Shown: piece after piece, positions 1 to 7,017 of the stretch
Position numbering within the stretch: position 1 is the first letter of the stretch
Layout of the letters: each line of letters starts with the position of its first letter
Assembly: GCF_019966545.1 (NCBI RefSeq)
Contig: NZ_JAIMIC010000021.1
Span: 1-35,906, forward strand
Length of the DNA stretch: 35,906 nucleotides
Origin: Heliomarina baculiformis
Lineage (GTDB): Bacteria; Pseudomonadota; Alphaproteobacteria; Rhodobacterales; Rhodobacteraceae
Reading direction: 5' to 3'
Translations under genes and position numbers: made by a program
The notes under the pieces: model-generated
Database searches by the model: none
Told to the model about the DNA's origin: nothing
Seen by the model: only the letters and a program-made list of their open reading frames with translations

Positions 1-77
1 AGCAGGGCCTCCGCTTCGCCATCCGCGAAGGCGGCCGCACCGTCGGCGCCGGCGTGGTGTCGAAAATCGTCGAGTAA
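1..77 (+). CDS. tuf: Elongation factor Tu, C-terminal end (partial, 5' end outside window)
   Basis: The last 24 codons and stop of EF-Tu, the GTPase that delivers aminoacyl-tRNA to the ribosome. The frame reads GLRFAIREGGRTVGAGVVSK followed by IVE and a stop, which is the nearly invariant end of bacterial EF-Tu (domain 3). A second tuf copy begins at 35608, so the window lies between two tuf genes, as is usual in alphaproteobacteria. A terminator hairpin follows the stop by about 36 bases. Confidence 0.95.
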   Translation, partial: QGLRFAIREGGRTVGAGVVSKIVE

Positions 78-113
78 GACGCGCTTGCCCTTCAAAGGGT
101 GAGACGGAAATTG

Positions 114-148
114 AAAGGGTCGCCCCATTGGTGCGGCCCTTTTGCTTT
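114..148 (+). terminator. Intrinsic terminator after tuf
   Basis: The arms aaagggtcgc (114-123) and gcggcccttt (133-142) pair over 10 bp with one G-U and a 9-base loop, followed by a short T-rich run. It sits 36 bases after the tuf stop and would end the upstream tuf transcript. Confidence 0.75.
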
Positions 149-213
149 GGCGGGGTGGTTCGGCGGCGGGCTATGGTGCTATCGGTGCCGCGACCGACCG
201 CGAGGAATTCCCC

Positions 214-870
214 ATGGCCCGACGCTTTCCCGACCCGACCCAAGCCCATCCGATCACCCTGCCTGACGGGACGGTGCATCGCGGCACCGTTTTCCTCAAC
301 CGGGTGATCGATCACCCGAATATGGAGATCGGCGATTACACCTATTACAGCGATTTCGACGAGGTAACGGATTACGCCCAGCGGATCGCGCCCTACCTGT
401 TTCCGGGATCAGGCGAAAAGCTGATCATCGGGCGATTCTGCCAGATCGCTCATGGCGCGCGATTCATCACCGCTTCGGCGAATCATCCGGTCGACAGGTT
501 TTCGACCTTTCCCTTCTCGGTGTTCTATCCCGAGGGCATGGGCGATTACGCGGGGCTTGCGGAGAAATGGGGCGATACGGTTGTCGGCAATGATGTCTGG
601 ATCGGCTATGGCGCGATGATCCTGCCGGGGGTCACCATCGGCGACGGAGCGATCATCGGTGCCGGGTCGGTGGTAAACCGCGATGTACCGCCATATGCCG
701 TCATGGGCGGCAATCCGGCAGTGCCGCGCCGCATGCGATTCGCGCCGGAAACAGTTGAAAAGCTGCTGGCGCTCGCTTGGTGGAACTGGCCCGATGCGCG
801 TATCGAGGCGCATCGCAAACTTATCGAATCCGCCGATATCGACGCCCTGGAACGCGCGGCGCGTGGTTGA
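214..870 (+). CDS. CatB/Vat-type hexapeptide-repeat O-acetyltransferase
   Basis: 218 aa. The protein has the left-handed beta-helix pattern of xenobiotic acetyltransferases (Vat/CatB): [10 protein letters not shown] near the N-terminus, [13 protein letters not shown], then the hexapeptide run [30 protein letters not shown], and the NPA tail. NHPVD carries the histidine expected to be catalytic in this family. Members acetylate hydroxyl groups using acetyl-CoA. Chromosomal copies like this are usually of unknown substrate and are not proof of antibiotic resistance. The start at 214 is chosen because gaggaa lies 5-6 bases upstream; the frame stays open to 142, but that extension overlaps the tuf terminator and does not look like protein. 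The gene appears monocistronic. Confidence 0.88.
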   Translation: MARRFPDPTQAHPITLPDGTVHRGTVFLNRVIDHPNMEIGDYTYYSDFDEVTDYAQRIAPYLFPGSGEKLIIGRFCQIAHGARFITASANHPVDRFSTFPFSVFYPEGMGDYAGLAEKWGDTVVGNDVWIGYGAMILPGVTIGDGAIIGAGSVVNRDVPPYAVMGGNPAVPRRMRFAPETVEKLLALAWWNWPDARIEAHRKLIESADIDALERAARG

Positions 871-928
871 ACTTTGTGCTGTTTGATCACGGTTTGCAGA
901 AAGGACACATATTCCTCAACACCACATC

Positions 929-956
929 TTGAGAAGTTTGGCGTCATTAATACAGT
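929..956 (+). promoter_or_regulatory. Possible sigma-70 promoter of the TPR gene
   Basis: TTGAGA (929-934) and TACAGT (951-956) are separated by 16 bases and lie about 30 bases before the TPR gene start. The match is moderate, and no other candidate in the 116-base gap is better. Confidence 0.4.
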
Positions 957-986
957 GTTAAGCGATACTTCGAATGATGGGGACTT

Positions 987-2312
987 ATGCGTAAAGTTGT
1001 ACACACATTCATGGCGGCTCTTCTGGTCGCTCCCCTGCCAGCGGTCGCGAAATATGCCGACCCGGGGCATGGCATCAAGGCGGCCAGCGCCTGCATCGCT
1101 TTCGACCAGAGCTATGCCGAGACGATAAGCCTGTGCCAGCAGGCCATGGATGACGAGGCCTGGACCCGGAAACAGTATCTCGAGCTTCTCGCGCCGCTGG
1201 CGCGGGCGCATTACTACCTTGACCACGACGAGCAGGCTCAGGCGCTTTATCGCGAGATGCTCGAGCTTGATCCGGGCTTTGTTCCGGCGCTCGTCGGCCT
1301 GGGCTGGGGGGCTTATGACGCCAAGAATTACGAGGCCGCCGGACGGTTCTTTGAAACCGCGCTGAACCGGTCCCCAAGTGCCGAGATTTACGCCGGGCTG
1401 GGCGCAAGCCTTTATCTAGGCGGTCAGGCCCAATTGGATCAGGCGATCAAGCTGATCGATCAGGCGCTGGCGTTGGAGCCGGATTACAGCTGGGCGCTGC
1501 GGCGCAAGGGCTGGATGCTTGAGGATCACAACCGTCTGTCGGAGGCCGAAAAAGCGTTCCGCCGCGCGGTGGAGCTGACCCCGGCGAACGCAGCGGCAAA
1601 TTTCGCGCTGTCCCATGTGCTGCGGCGTCAGCGCAACTGGCGCGAGGCGCTGGTCTTCGTAAACCGCGCGCTGGAGTTGAACCCCGGCTATGTGCGTGCC
1701 TTGTCGGGACGTGCGCTGATTTTTTATTACATGGACCACCCCGGCCCGGCGCTGAAGGATGCAGATGCGGTAATCGCCGCGCGGCCGAACTGGGCCGAGG
1801 GCTATGTGCGCAAGGCGCGGGTGCTGATCAAGATGGACCGTGCCGAAGAGGCGCATGTGCTGCTGGGCGAGATCGACGATCGACTGGGGTACAATGGTTT
1901 CCTGACCTACTGGCGCGCGCGGCTGCTGCTTGATGACGGGCAGGCCGACCGGGCGCTGGAACAGAGCAGCCGTATCCTTAGCGAAGGCTCCCCGGACCTG
2001 TACGACTATCTCCTACAGGCGCGGATCGGACTTGCGCTTTATAACCGCGACGTCGCCCGCCCGGCCGTGGATGAGGCGCTTTCGCTGCAACCGGGGAACA
2101 AGTGGGTTCTGTATTACGACGCGATGACGCTTGTGCAGGAACATCGCTTTCGGGATGCGGTGAGCCGGTTTGATGCGGCGGTGGCTGCCGGGCTCAGCAA
2201 GCGCAAGCTGGATGAATTCGTCGCTGCACTTGAACAGCAGAAAGACCATGCGCGAGCGCAGCAGATGCGCGAACGCTATGCGATGGACAGTCAGGCGCGG
2301 GCGGCAAAATAG
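987..2312 (+). CDS. Exported TPR-repeat protein
   Basis: 441 aa. Residues 1-21 form a Sec signal peptide (basic MRK, hydrophobic core, AVA before the probable cleavage). The rest is almost wholly tetratricopeptide repeats, at least eight, each with the usual small and aromatic spacing (for example ALVGLGWGAYDAKNYEAAGR and ALRRKGWMLEDHNRLSEAEK). TPR arrays are protein-binding scaffolds, so a periplasmic adaptor role is likely, but partners cannot be read from the sequence. A gggga sits 5 bases before the ATG. An ATG at codon 9 is a possible alternative start that would still leave a signal peptide. It ends 43 bases from the convergent acyltransferase gene. Confidence 0.85.
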   Translation: MRKVVHTFMAALLVAPLPAVAKYADPGHGIKAASACIAFDQSYAETISLCQQAMDDEAWTRKQYLELLAPLARAHYYLDHDEQAQALYREMLELDPGFVPALVGLGWGAYDAKNYEAAGRFFETALNRSPSAEIYAGLGASLYLGGQAQLDQAIKLIDQALALEPDYSWALRRKGWMLEDHNRLSEAEKAFRRAVELTPANAAANFALSHVLRRQRNWREALVFVNRALELNPGYVRALSGRALIFYYMDHPGPALKDADAVIAARPNWAEGYVRKARVLIKMDRAEEAHVLLGEIDDRLGYNGFLTYWRARLLLDDGQADRALEQSSRILSEGSPDLYDYLLQARIGLALYNRDVARPAVDEALSLQPGNKWVLYYDAMTLVQEHRFRDAVSRFDAAVAAGLSKRKLDEFVAALEQQKDHARAQQMRERYAMDSQARAAK

Positions 2313-2318
2313 GCAGAA

Positions 2319-2342
2319 GGCGGGTGCCTAGGTGCGCCTGCC
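2319..2342. terminator. Hairpin between convergent genes
   Basis: ggcgggtgc (2319-2327) pairs with gcgcctgcc (2334-2342), nine pairs with two G-U on the plus strand. It fills the 43-base gap between the TPR gene and the convergent acyltransferase gene. There is no T-tract, so a terminator role is only suggested by position. Confidence 0.35.
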
Positions 2343-2355
2343 AACTGCAGGCAGA

Positions 2356-3057
2356 TCAGGTTCTGGCGCGGTCAGGTTCCCGTCCGGCGGCGCGGTCGCT
2401 TGCATCCGTCACCTCGTCCAAAGCCGCCTGCAGGTCGAGCCGCAGACTTTCGAGCGTTTCCTCATCCATCTTGCGCGGCACCTCGCGCTGCCATTCCCGG
2501 CACATCAATACGCCCCGGGTAAAGGGCAGGGGCAGCATGAACCTGTCCCAACTTGGAAAGATGATCGCGCGGCGTGTGGCATAGGACAGCACGAAGATCT
2601 TTTTGCCGGTGCTGCGCGCCCAGACCAGCGGCACCGAGGAGGCCACCCGCGCCGGGCCGCGCGGTCCGTCCACGGCGATCCCGATCGTGAAACCATCGGC
2701 CATGCGCCGCAGAACCTCGCGTGAGAGCGCTACGTGGCGTTTGTGGCTCGACATCGGGATGGTGGCAAAGCCGAACCGCGCCAGCACCTGCCCGACCAGC
2801 CGTCCGGCGCGGGCGGCGCTGGTCAGGGAGCAGAACTTACCCAGATCCTGATTGAACATGTAGGGGGCCATGATCAGCCGCTGGTGCCAGACGGTGAAAA
2901 TCACCGGCTCGCCCTTTGCGAGCTCGGCCTCCATCGCCTCGAATCCGTGGGCCTCCCAACGCGAAGTCGCATGGGCAAACCGCGTGTAGCCGGAGAAAAA
3001 GCCTTCGACCAACCGGTTGGCCCATGTGCTGTCGGCGATGCGTTTGCGGAGGCTCAC
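2356..3057 (-). CDS. DUF374 lysophospholipid-acyltransferase-like protein
   Basis: 233 aa from a GTG start. The sequence matches the DUF374 branch of the lysophospholipid acyltransferase superfamily. FTVWHQRLI (His58) replaces the NHxxxxD block, and IAVDGPRGPAR (about 128-137) is the family signature. Such proteins are predicted inner-membrane-associated acyltransferases in lipid A or phospholipid metabolism; the substrate is unknown. The frame is open to a TTG at 3099, but the GTG at 3057 gives the typical start SLRKRIADS, so it is preferred. It is transcribed away from tRNA-Trp and converges on the TPR gene. Confidence 0.83.
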   Translation of the reverse strand: MSLRKRIADSTWANRLVEGFFSGYTRFAHATSRWEAHGFEAMEAELAKGEPVIFTVWHQRLIMAPYMFNQDLGKFCSLTSAARAGRLVGQVLARFGFATIPMSSHKRHVALSREVLRRMADGFTIGIAVDGPRGPARVASSVPLVWARSTGKKIFVLSYATRRAIIFPSWDRFMLPLPFTRGVLMCREWQREVPRKMDEETLESLRLDLQAALDEVTDASDRAAGREPDRART

Positions 3058-3166
3058 TGTCTGGTCCCGTTGTTCGTTTGGTCCCCTCTCATACCGCAAG
3101 TGGCGTTCGGGACAAGCCGGGGAAGGGGAGCAAAGTAGCCCGAGCAGGTTTTGGCACAGATTCCTC

Positions 3167-3193
3167 TTGCTCCCGCGTCCGGCCTGTCATAGA
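3167..3193 (+). promoter_or_regulatory. Possible promoter of tRNA-Trp
   Basis: TTGCTC (3167-3172) and CATAGA (3188-3193), 15 bases apart, end 14 bases before the mature tRNA 5' end. Position is right; the boxes are weak. Confidence 0.35.
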
Positions 3194-3207
3194 CGAGGCG
3201 CGGTCCT

Positions 3208-3283
3208 AGGGGTATAGCTCAGTTGGTAGAGCGACGGTCTCCAAAACCGTAGGTCGCGGGTTCGAACCCTGCTGCCCCTGCCA
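3208..3283 (+). tRNA. trnW: tRNA-Trp (anticodon CCA)
   Basis: 76-base cloverleaf with encoded CCA. The acceptor arm AGGGGTA pairs with TGCCCCT (one G-U), and the D-arm is tagctcagttggtagagc. The anticodon stem acggt/accgt holds CCA at 3241-3243, and the T-arm is gcggg-ttcgaac-cctgc. In alphaproteobacteria this gene normally lies directly upstream of secE. Here about 14.6 kb separates the two, beginning with an integrase-like fragment. Confidence 0.97.
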
Positions 3284-3315
3284 CTCAAATCAAGGACATA
3301 GAGTTGTTTCGCGCT

Positions 3316-3337
3316 GGCTTTCAGCAGGTAGAAAGCC
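3316..3337 (+). terminator. Hairpin downstream of tRNA-Trp
   Basis: GGCTTTC (3316-3322) and GAAAGCC (3331-3337) form a perfect 7-bp stem with an 8-base loop, 33 bases after the tRNA. The following bases are T-rich but interrupted (gtggtttacgcttggtttt). It may terminate or help process the tRNA transcript. Confidence 0.4.
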
Positions 3338-3392
3338 GTGGTTTACGCTTGGTTTTCATTTCCTGTGTTCGTTTCGTTCGAGAATCGCTGGT

Positions 3393-3566
3393 TCATCCCA
3401 ACTTGATAACGATCTCTGAAACGGCATGAGGGTTAATCGAGGCGTAGCTTTCGATCATCGCCGTGGCGGTTCTGACTGACCATCCCATGTGCTGCGCTAT
3501 TGCGCGCATCGGCATGTCTGAGCGGAGCAGTCTCTTAGGCACTGCGGGAAAGGAATTGGTGGATAT
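3393..3566 (-). pseudogene. C-terminal remnant of a tyrosine recombinase (integrase)
   Basis: About 46-57 residues in the minus frame ending at 3393 read MPMRAIAQHMGWSVRTATAM then IESYASINP. This has the shape of the last motif block of phage-type integrases: a helix with 'IAQHMG', a GH/GW position, and the nucleophilic tyrosine about 14 residues later followed by a short tail. Upstream in this frame I see no HxxR box, and the AraC gene follows, so the N-terminal domain and most of the catalytic domain are missing. Its position 110 bases from a tRNA 3' end fits a decayed tRNA-targeting element. The call rests on a short stretch and was not tested by a search. Confidence 0.5.
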
Positions 3567-3661
3567 CCTGTTCTGTTCGGGCAGTATTCGACAAGACGGT
3601 TTTTCATGGTACCGAACCGGTGCGCGTCCAACCGGCAATGATCTATTTCGATGTGGACCTT

Positions 3662-4648
3662 CTAGGTCACAGCCGCTTCCGCCCGCGCGCGCCGGACCTG
3701 ACCCGGCGTCGTGCCGGTCACGCGCTTGAAGGCGCGGTTGAAGGCAGGTTCCGACTGGTATCCAAGATCGGCGGCAATTGTCGCGATGGGCTGAGCGGTC
3801 TCCTTCAGTATACGGCGTGCAAGGTTCATGCGCCATTCCGCGAGGTATTGCATCGCGGGCTTGTCCACGAGGCTGGTGAACCGGGCCGCAAAGGCAGAGC
3901 GGGACATGCCCGCGACCTGCGCAAGCGTCTCGACCGACCAGTCGGCGGCAGGCTCGCGGTGGATCGCGACGATGGCGCGGCCAATCTGCGGGTCGCGCGC
4001 CGCTTTCAGCCAGCCCCGGTTCGCGTCCGGAGACCGGCTTAGCCAGCGACGGATCGCCTCGATCACGACGACATCGGCGAGCCGCGTGATGACGGTTTCC
4101 CCTCCCGGACGCAGCTCGCGCGCCTCTCGCGCGATGAACTGCAAGGTGCCTTGCAACCAGCTTCCGGCTTCTTCCTCCCATGGGTCTATTTTCAGAACGT
4201 CCGGCAATAGCGCCATCAGCATGGGGCTCGACGCGTGATCAAGCCGGACCAGCCCGTACATGATACTGGACGCTTCGCCGCCGCCGCCAAATTCCAGCGT
4301 TTCGAAAAGTTCGGTCACCTTGCGGATCGGCAGTTCTTCAAGTTCTCTCAGGGGCGCTTCTGTATCGCTGTAAAGGCTGATCGGCGCGCCGTGGGTCATC
4401 AGGACGAGATCGCCCTTGTGTATCTCGAAAGGGGTGTCTTCGCCGACCTTGAGCCAGGCCCGCCCGGCGATGACCACGGCAAAGCTCATCACCTCGGGAA
4501 AGCCTGGAATGGTCAGGCCCCAGGGCGCAGTGAGACGCGACTGGCAATAGAACGTGCCGGTCAGTTTCAGCAGGTGCAGGATCTCTCCCAGCGGATCGCC
4601 GATGGGTTGAGCAAGGAGTGAGGGGTCGGGAACGTGCGGCTGTGTCAT
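3662..4648 (-). CDS. AraC-family transcriptional regulator with cupin sensor domain
   Basis: 328 aa. The N-terminal half (about 15-190) is a cupin of the AraC_binding/cupin_6 type, recognised by LHLLKLTGTFYCQSRLTAPW, HKGDLVLMTHG and DPWEEEAGSWLQGTLQFIA. The C-terminal 100 residues are a double helix-turn-helix AraC domain (SVETLAQVAGMSRSAFAARF and PIATIAADLGYQSEPAFNRAFK, with the standard P/F motif). It is divergent from the NmrA-like gene 150 bases away, the usual arrangement for a regulator controlling its neighbour. A 21-base-spaced direct repeat in the gap is a candidate binding site. Confidence 0.92.
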   Translation of the reverse strand: MTQPHVPDPSLLAQPIGDPLGEILHLLKLTGTFYCQSRLTAPWGLTIPGFPEVMSFAVVIAGRAWLKVGEDTPFEIHKGDLVLMTHGAPISLYSDTEAPLRELEELPIRKVTELFETLEFGGGGEASSIMYGLVRLDHASSPMLMALLPDVLKIDPWEEEAGSWLQGTLQFIAREARELRPGGETVITRLADVVVIEAIRRWLSRSPDANRGWLKAARDPQIGRAIVAIHREPAADWSVETLAQVAGMSRSAFAARFTSLVDKPAMQYLAEWRMNLARRILKETAQPIATIAADLGYQSEPAFNRAFKRVTGTTPGQVRRARAEAAVT

Positions 4649-4677
4649 TGGGCAAGGGTGACGCGGAGTGCGCCCTT

Positions 4678-4727
4678 CGTCCAGAGGTTCTGGACGATTG
4701 GATAAGTGATCCGGACGGATGGGAATG
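4678..4727. promoter_or_regulatory. Candidate AraC operator (inverted and direct repeats)
   Basis: CGTCCAG (4678-4684) and CTGGACG (4690-4696) are a perfect inverted repeat. In addition, GGACGATTGGATAAG (4692-4706) and GGACGGATGGGAATG (4713-4727) match at 10 of 15 positions and start exactly 21 bases apart. A two-turn spacing of direct half-sites is typical for AraC-family binding. The site lies between the AraC gene and its divergent target. Confidence 0.45.
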
Positions 4728-4798
4728 GTTCATCCAGTGTTTATGAGCAAATTTGGGTCATCGATTAAACGACTTGCTCAGAGCCAAGGAGACAGACC

Positions 4799-5626
4799 AT
4801 GACCACCCGACCCATCCTCGTCCTCGGCGCGACCGGCAAGACCGGCAGCCGCATTGCAAACCGCCTTGAACAAAAAGGTCTTTCCGTGCGCCGAGGCTCG
4901 CGCAGCGCAACGATCCCCTTTGACTGGGAGGCCTCTGATACATGGGCGCCCGCGCTCGACGGCGTTTCCAGTGTTTATATCTCTTATTACCCGGATATCG
5001 CCGTGCCGGGGGCAGTTGAAACGGTCGCGGCTTTCGTCGAACAGGCGCGAGCGGCGGGCGTTGGCAAGCTGGTGCTGCTGACCGGGCGCGGCGAGCATCA
5101 TGCCCAGAGGGCCGAGGAGGTTGTCCGAAGCTCTGGCCTGCCCTTCACGATTGTTCGCGCGGCATGGTTCGCGCAGAACTTTTCCGAAGGCGCGCTGCAT
5201 GAAACGGTGATGGCAGGCATCTTGCCGATGCCCGGCGGTGAGGTGCGCGAGCCTATCGTGGATGTGGACGATATTGCCGATGTCGCGGTTGCTGCGCTGA
5301 CCGAGTCAGGCCACGATGGGGAGCTTTACGAGGTGACCGGCCCGCGCCTCATGACGTTTGCGGAAATGGCAGCGGAACTCTCTGTCGCGACGGGGCGGCA
5401 GGTCACGCATCTGCCGATTTCCTTCGAGGATTTCCACGCGGCGCTTTTGCCGGTGCAGGGCGCAATGATTGCCGATGTGCTCACCACCATCGCGCGGGAG
5501 ACACTGGATGGGCGCAATGCGCATCTGGCAGATGGCGTGGCGCGCGCACTGGGCCGGGCGCCGCGCGATTTCACCGCTTTCGCCAGCGACGCCGCGCAGG
5601 CAGGTGCCTGGGCCGATGCCGCCTGA
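4799..5626 (+). CDS. NmrA-like NAD(P)-binding oxidoreductase
   Basis: 275 aa. The N-terminus ILVLGATGKTGSRIA is the Rossmann dinucleotide loop GxxGxxG of atypical short-chain dehydrogenases (NmrA / ergot-alkaloid EasG-like). FTIVRAAWFAQNFSEG and VDVDDIADVAVAAL are the family's downstream blocks, and there is no clear YxxxK catalytic pair. Family members are NADP-dependent reductases or redox sensors. The start is firm, with aaggag 8-9 bases upstream. It forms a probable operon with the next gene (30-base gap) and is divergent from the AraC regulator. The substrate is unknown. Confidence 0.85.
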   Translation: MTTRPILVLGATGKTGSRIANRLEQKGLSVRRGSRSATIPFDWEASDTWAPALDGVSSVYISYYPDIAVPGAVETVAAFVEQARAAGVGKLVLLTGRGEHHAQRAEEVVRSSGLPFTIVRAAWFAQNFSEGALHETVMAGILPMPGGEVREPIVDVDDIADVAVAALTESGHDGELYEVTGPRLMTFAEMAAELSVATGRQVTHLPISFEDFHAALLPVQGAMIADVLTTIARETLDGRNAHLADGVARALGRAPRDFTAFASDAAQAGAWADAA

Positions 5627-5656
5627 TCTTATTCTGAACGTATGAAAGGACATCAG

Positions 5657-6085
5657 ATGCAGGGCATAGTTTTTCAAAAGCTGACCCTTGGCGTGGCGGG
5701 CCTCACCGCGCTTGGTATCGGTCTTGCAATCACCCTTGCGCCGCGCGTTTTCTACGCGGGCTATGGAATCGAGTTGGGCGCCGATGCGAGGCTGTTAAGT
5801 GAATTGCGGGCCCCCGGCGCCAGTCTTGCCTCGCTGGGCGTGGTGATCTTTGCAGGAGCCTTGCGACCCGACATGGCCCGCGTTTCCGCAGCGCTGGGAG
5901 CCATTGTCTTCCTCGCCTTCTCAACCGGCCGGATCGTTAGCATGGCAGTCGATGGTTGGCCGGGAGGGAGTATTGTGACCGCTCTCGTGATCGAAGTGGC
6001 GATTGGTCTGCTTTGCCTGCTGGCCTTGATAAAGCAACGAAGACTGGCATTCCCGCGCTCAGCGTTTGCTTTGTCGCGGGGGTGA
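5657..6085 (+). CDS. DUF4345-like four-span membrane protein
   Basis: 142 aa with four predicted membrane helices (about 5-28, 48-68, 73-95, 103-123). The block LSELRAPGASLASLGVVIFA, a second helix and a GRIVSMAVDG loop resemble DUF4345 proteins, whose role is unknown. The ATG at 5657 is preferred because aaagga lies 6 bases upstream; an in-frame ATG at 5642 lacks a good site. It is co-transcribed with the NmrA-like gene and followed by a strong terminator, so the AraC / NmrA / DUF4345 trio is one regulatory unit. Confidence 0.72.
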   Translation: MQGIVFQKLTLGVAGLTALGIGLAITLAPRVFYAGYGIELGADARLLSELRAPGASLASLGVVIFAGALRPDMARVSAALGAIVFLAFSTGRIVSMAVDGWPGGSIVTALVIEVAIGLLCLLALIKQRRLAFPRSAFALSRG

Positions 6086-6088
6086 ATG

Positions 6089-6118
6089 AAAGGGCCCGGG
6101 AGGAAACCCGGGCCTTTT
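6089..6118 (+). terminator. Strong intrinsic terminator
   Basis: aaagggcccggg (6089-6100) pairs with cccgggccttt after a short aggaaa loop and is followed by T's. It starts 3 bases after the stop of the DUF4345-like gene and ends that operon. Confidence 0.9.
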
Positions 6119-6434
6119 CAGCGACTTTCGCGCTGATCGGGTCGCTTTACGGCGTGAAAGATCAACGCCTCGGGTGCGAAAAGCTTACAGCGCCGCTGGA
6201 AAAGTCGCCCTGCATTCTGAAAATTTCCGCGATTATCACTTTCACCCAGGTCCATGACATTTTCAGGATGTCAATCACCGCGCGCAGGGCGAGCGAGGTC
6301 TGCTTGCAGCTGGGGTGGTACACAACGACGGCGTCAAAGGACGAGCCCAGTCCTTGAGCTTGTCGAAACTCCGCTCGGTCAATTTGCGTGTCCGCGTCCG
6401 GAACCACCTTTCGCGAGAAATCCGAATCAGTGGG
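6119..6434. other. Gene-poor stretch with possible decayed reading frame and a REP-like fragment
   Basis: No convincing gene. The minus strand is open from 6518 to 6162, and the part around FDAVVVYHPSCKQTSLALRA then VIDILK looks like ordinary protein, but it would start inside the TetR gene and ends next to the terminator, so it is at best a remnant. I considered a serine-recombinase fragment and could not confirm it. At 6351-6367, tccttgagcttgtcgaa resembles the widespread proteobacterial REP-type motif ttcgacaagctcaagga. Confidence 0.35.
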
Positions 6435-6463
6435 TTGAAAATGTAAAACGTTCGTTTTATATT
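6435..6463 (+). promoter_or_regulatory. Sigma-70 promoter of the TetR-MFS operon with overlapping operator
   Basis: TTGAAA (6435-6440), 17-base spacer, TATATT (6458-6463). The spacer contains a perfect palindrome TAAAACG-TT-CGTTTTA at 6444-6459 that runs into the -10 box. A palindrome of this size and place is what a TetR-family autorepressor needs to block RNA polymerase. Confidence 0.8.
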
Positions 6464-6492
6464 GGGCTGCAGATACCGGAGGAATTGTGGTC

Positions 6493-7017
6493 ATGAACCT
6501 GACAACGAAGCTCATCACCGCTGCGGAAAAACTCTTTGACCGGCACGGCTATATGGCGACCGGCATGGACCGGCTAACCGAGGCGGCAGGCATGTCGAGC
6601 CGGACGCTGTACAAGCACGCTGGCAGCAAGGCGCAGCTCATGGCGCTGGTTCTGAGTGAGCGCGACCGGCGTTTCATGGCCCGGCTCGAGGTGGAGAGCG
6701 TCGATGCGCTGTTTGCTGCGCTGGAAGACTGGGTGCGGGTCGAGGGGACGCGCGGCTGCCTGTTCCTGCGATCTCTCGCCGAGACCGGGGGGGAGACACC
6801 GGAAATCGCGCAAGCAGTCACGGCGCACAAGGAGGCATTCCGGCAACGGGTGTCCGATGTGGTCGCCTCCGATCTTGGTCGCGAGGACCCGGCGCGTGCC
6901 GAACAGATCCTGATCCTTTTCGAAGGGGCGACGCAGGCGGCAATCTACCGTGGCGCAGACGCCGTTTCCGCCGCACGCTCTGCCGCTGCCATCCTGATGG
7001 GGAGGGCTAGATCATGA
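6493..7017 (+). CDS. TetR-family transcriptional repressor
   Basis: 174 aa. The N-terminal 60 residues are a TetR helix-turn-helix: LITAAEKLFDRHGYMATGMD, then LTEAAGMSSRTLYKHAGSK with the TLYKHF-like recognition helix. The C-terminal part (AEQILILFEGATQAAIYRG) fits the ligand-binding domain of the YxaF/AcrR-like group. ATG 6493 is chosen since ggagga is 8 bases upstream; GTG 6487 would be too close. The last codons overlap the MFS start by 4 bases (atga), so the two are translationally coupled. It is expected to repress itself and the transporter through the palindrome at 6444-6459 and to be released by a substrate of the pump. Confidence 0.93.
   Translation: MNLTTKLITAAEKLFDRHGYMATGMDRLTEAAGMSSRTLYKHAGSKAQLMALVLSERDRRFMARLEVESVDALFAALEDWVRVEGTRGCLFLRSLAETGGETPEIAQAVTAHKEAFRQRVSDVVASDLGREDPARAEQILILFEGATQAAIYRGADAVSAARSAAAILMGRARS

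Noticed and set aside
214-870. Antibiotic resistance gene (chloramphenicol or streptogramin acetyltransferase)
   Set aside because: Family resemblance only. Chromosomal CatB/Vat-like proteins are common and mostly of unknown substrate; there is no mobile context.
6162-6518. Minus-strand frame as a serine recombinase gene
   Set aside because: No catalytic serine motif or helix-turn-helix is visible and the start lies inside the TetR gene. The likeness is limited to a hydrophobic FDAVVVY-type strand.
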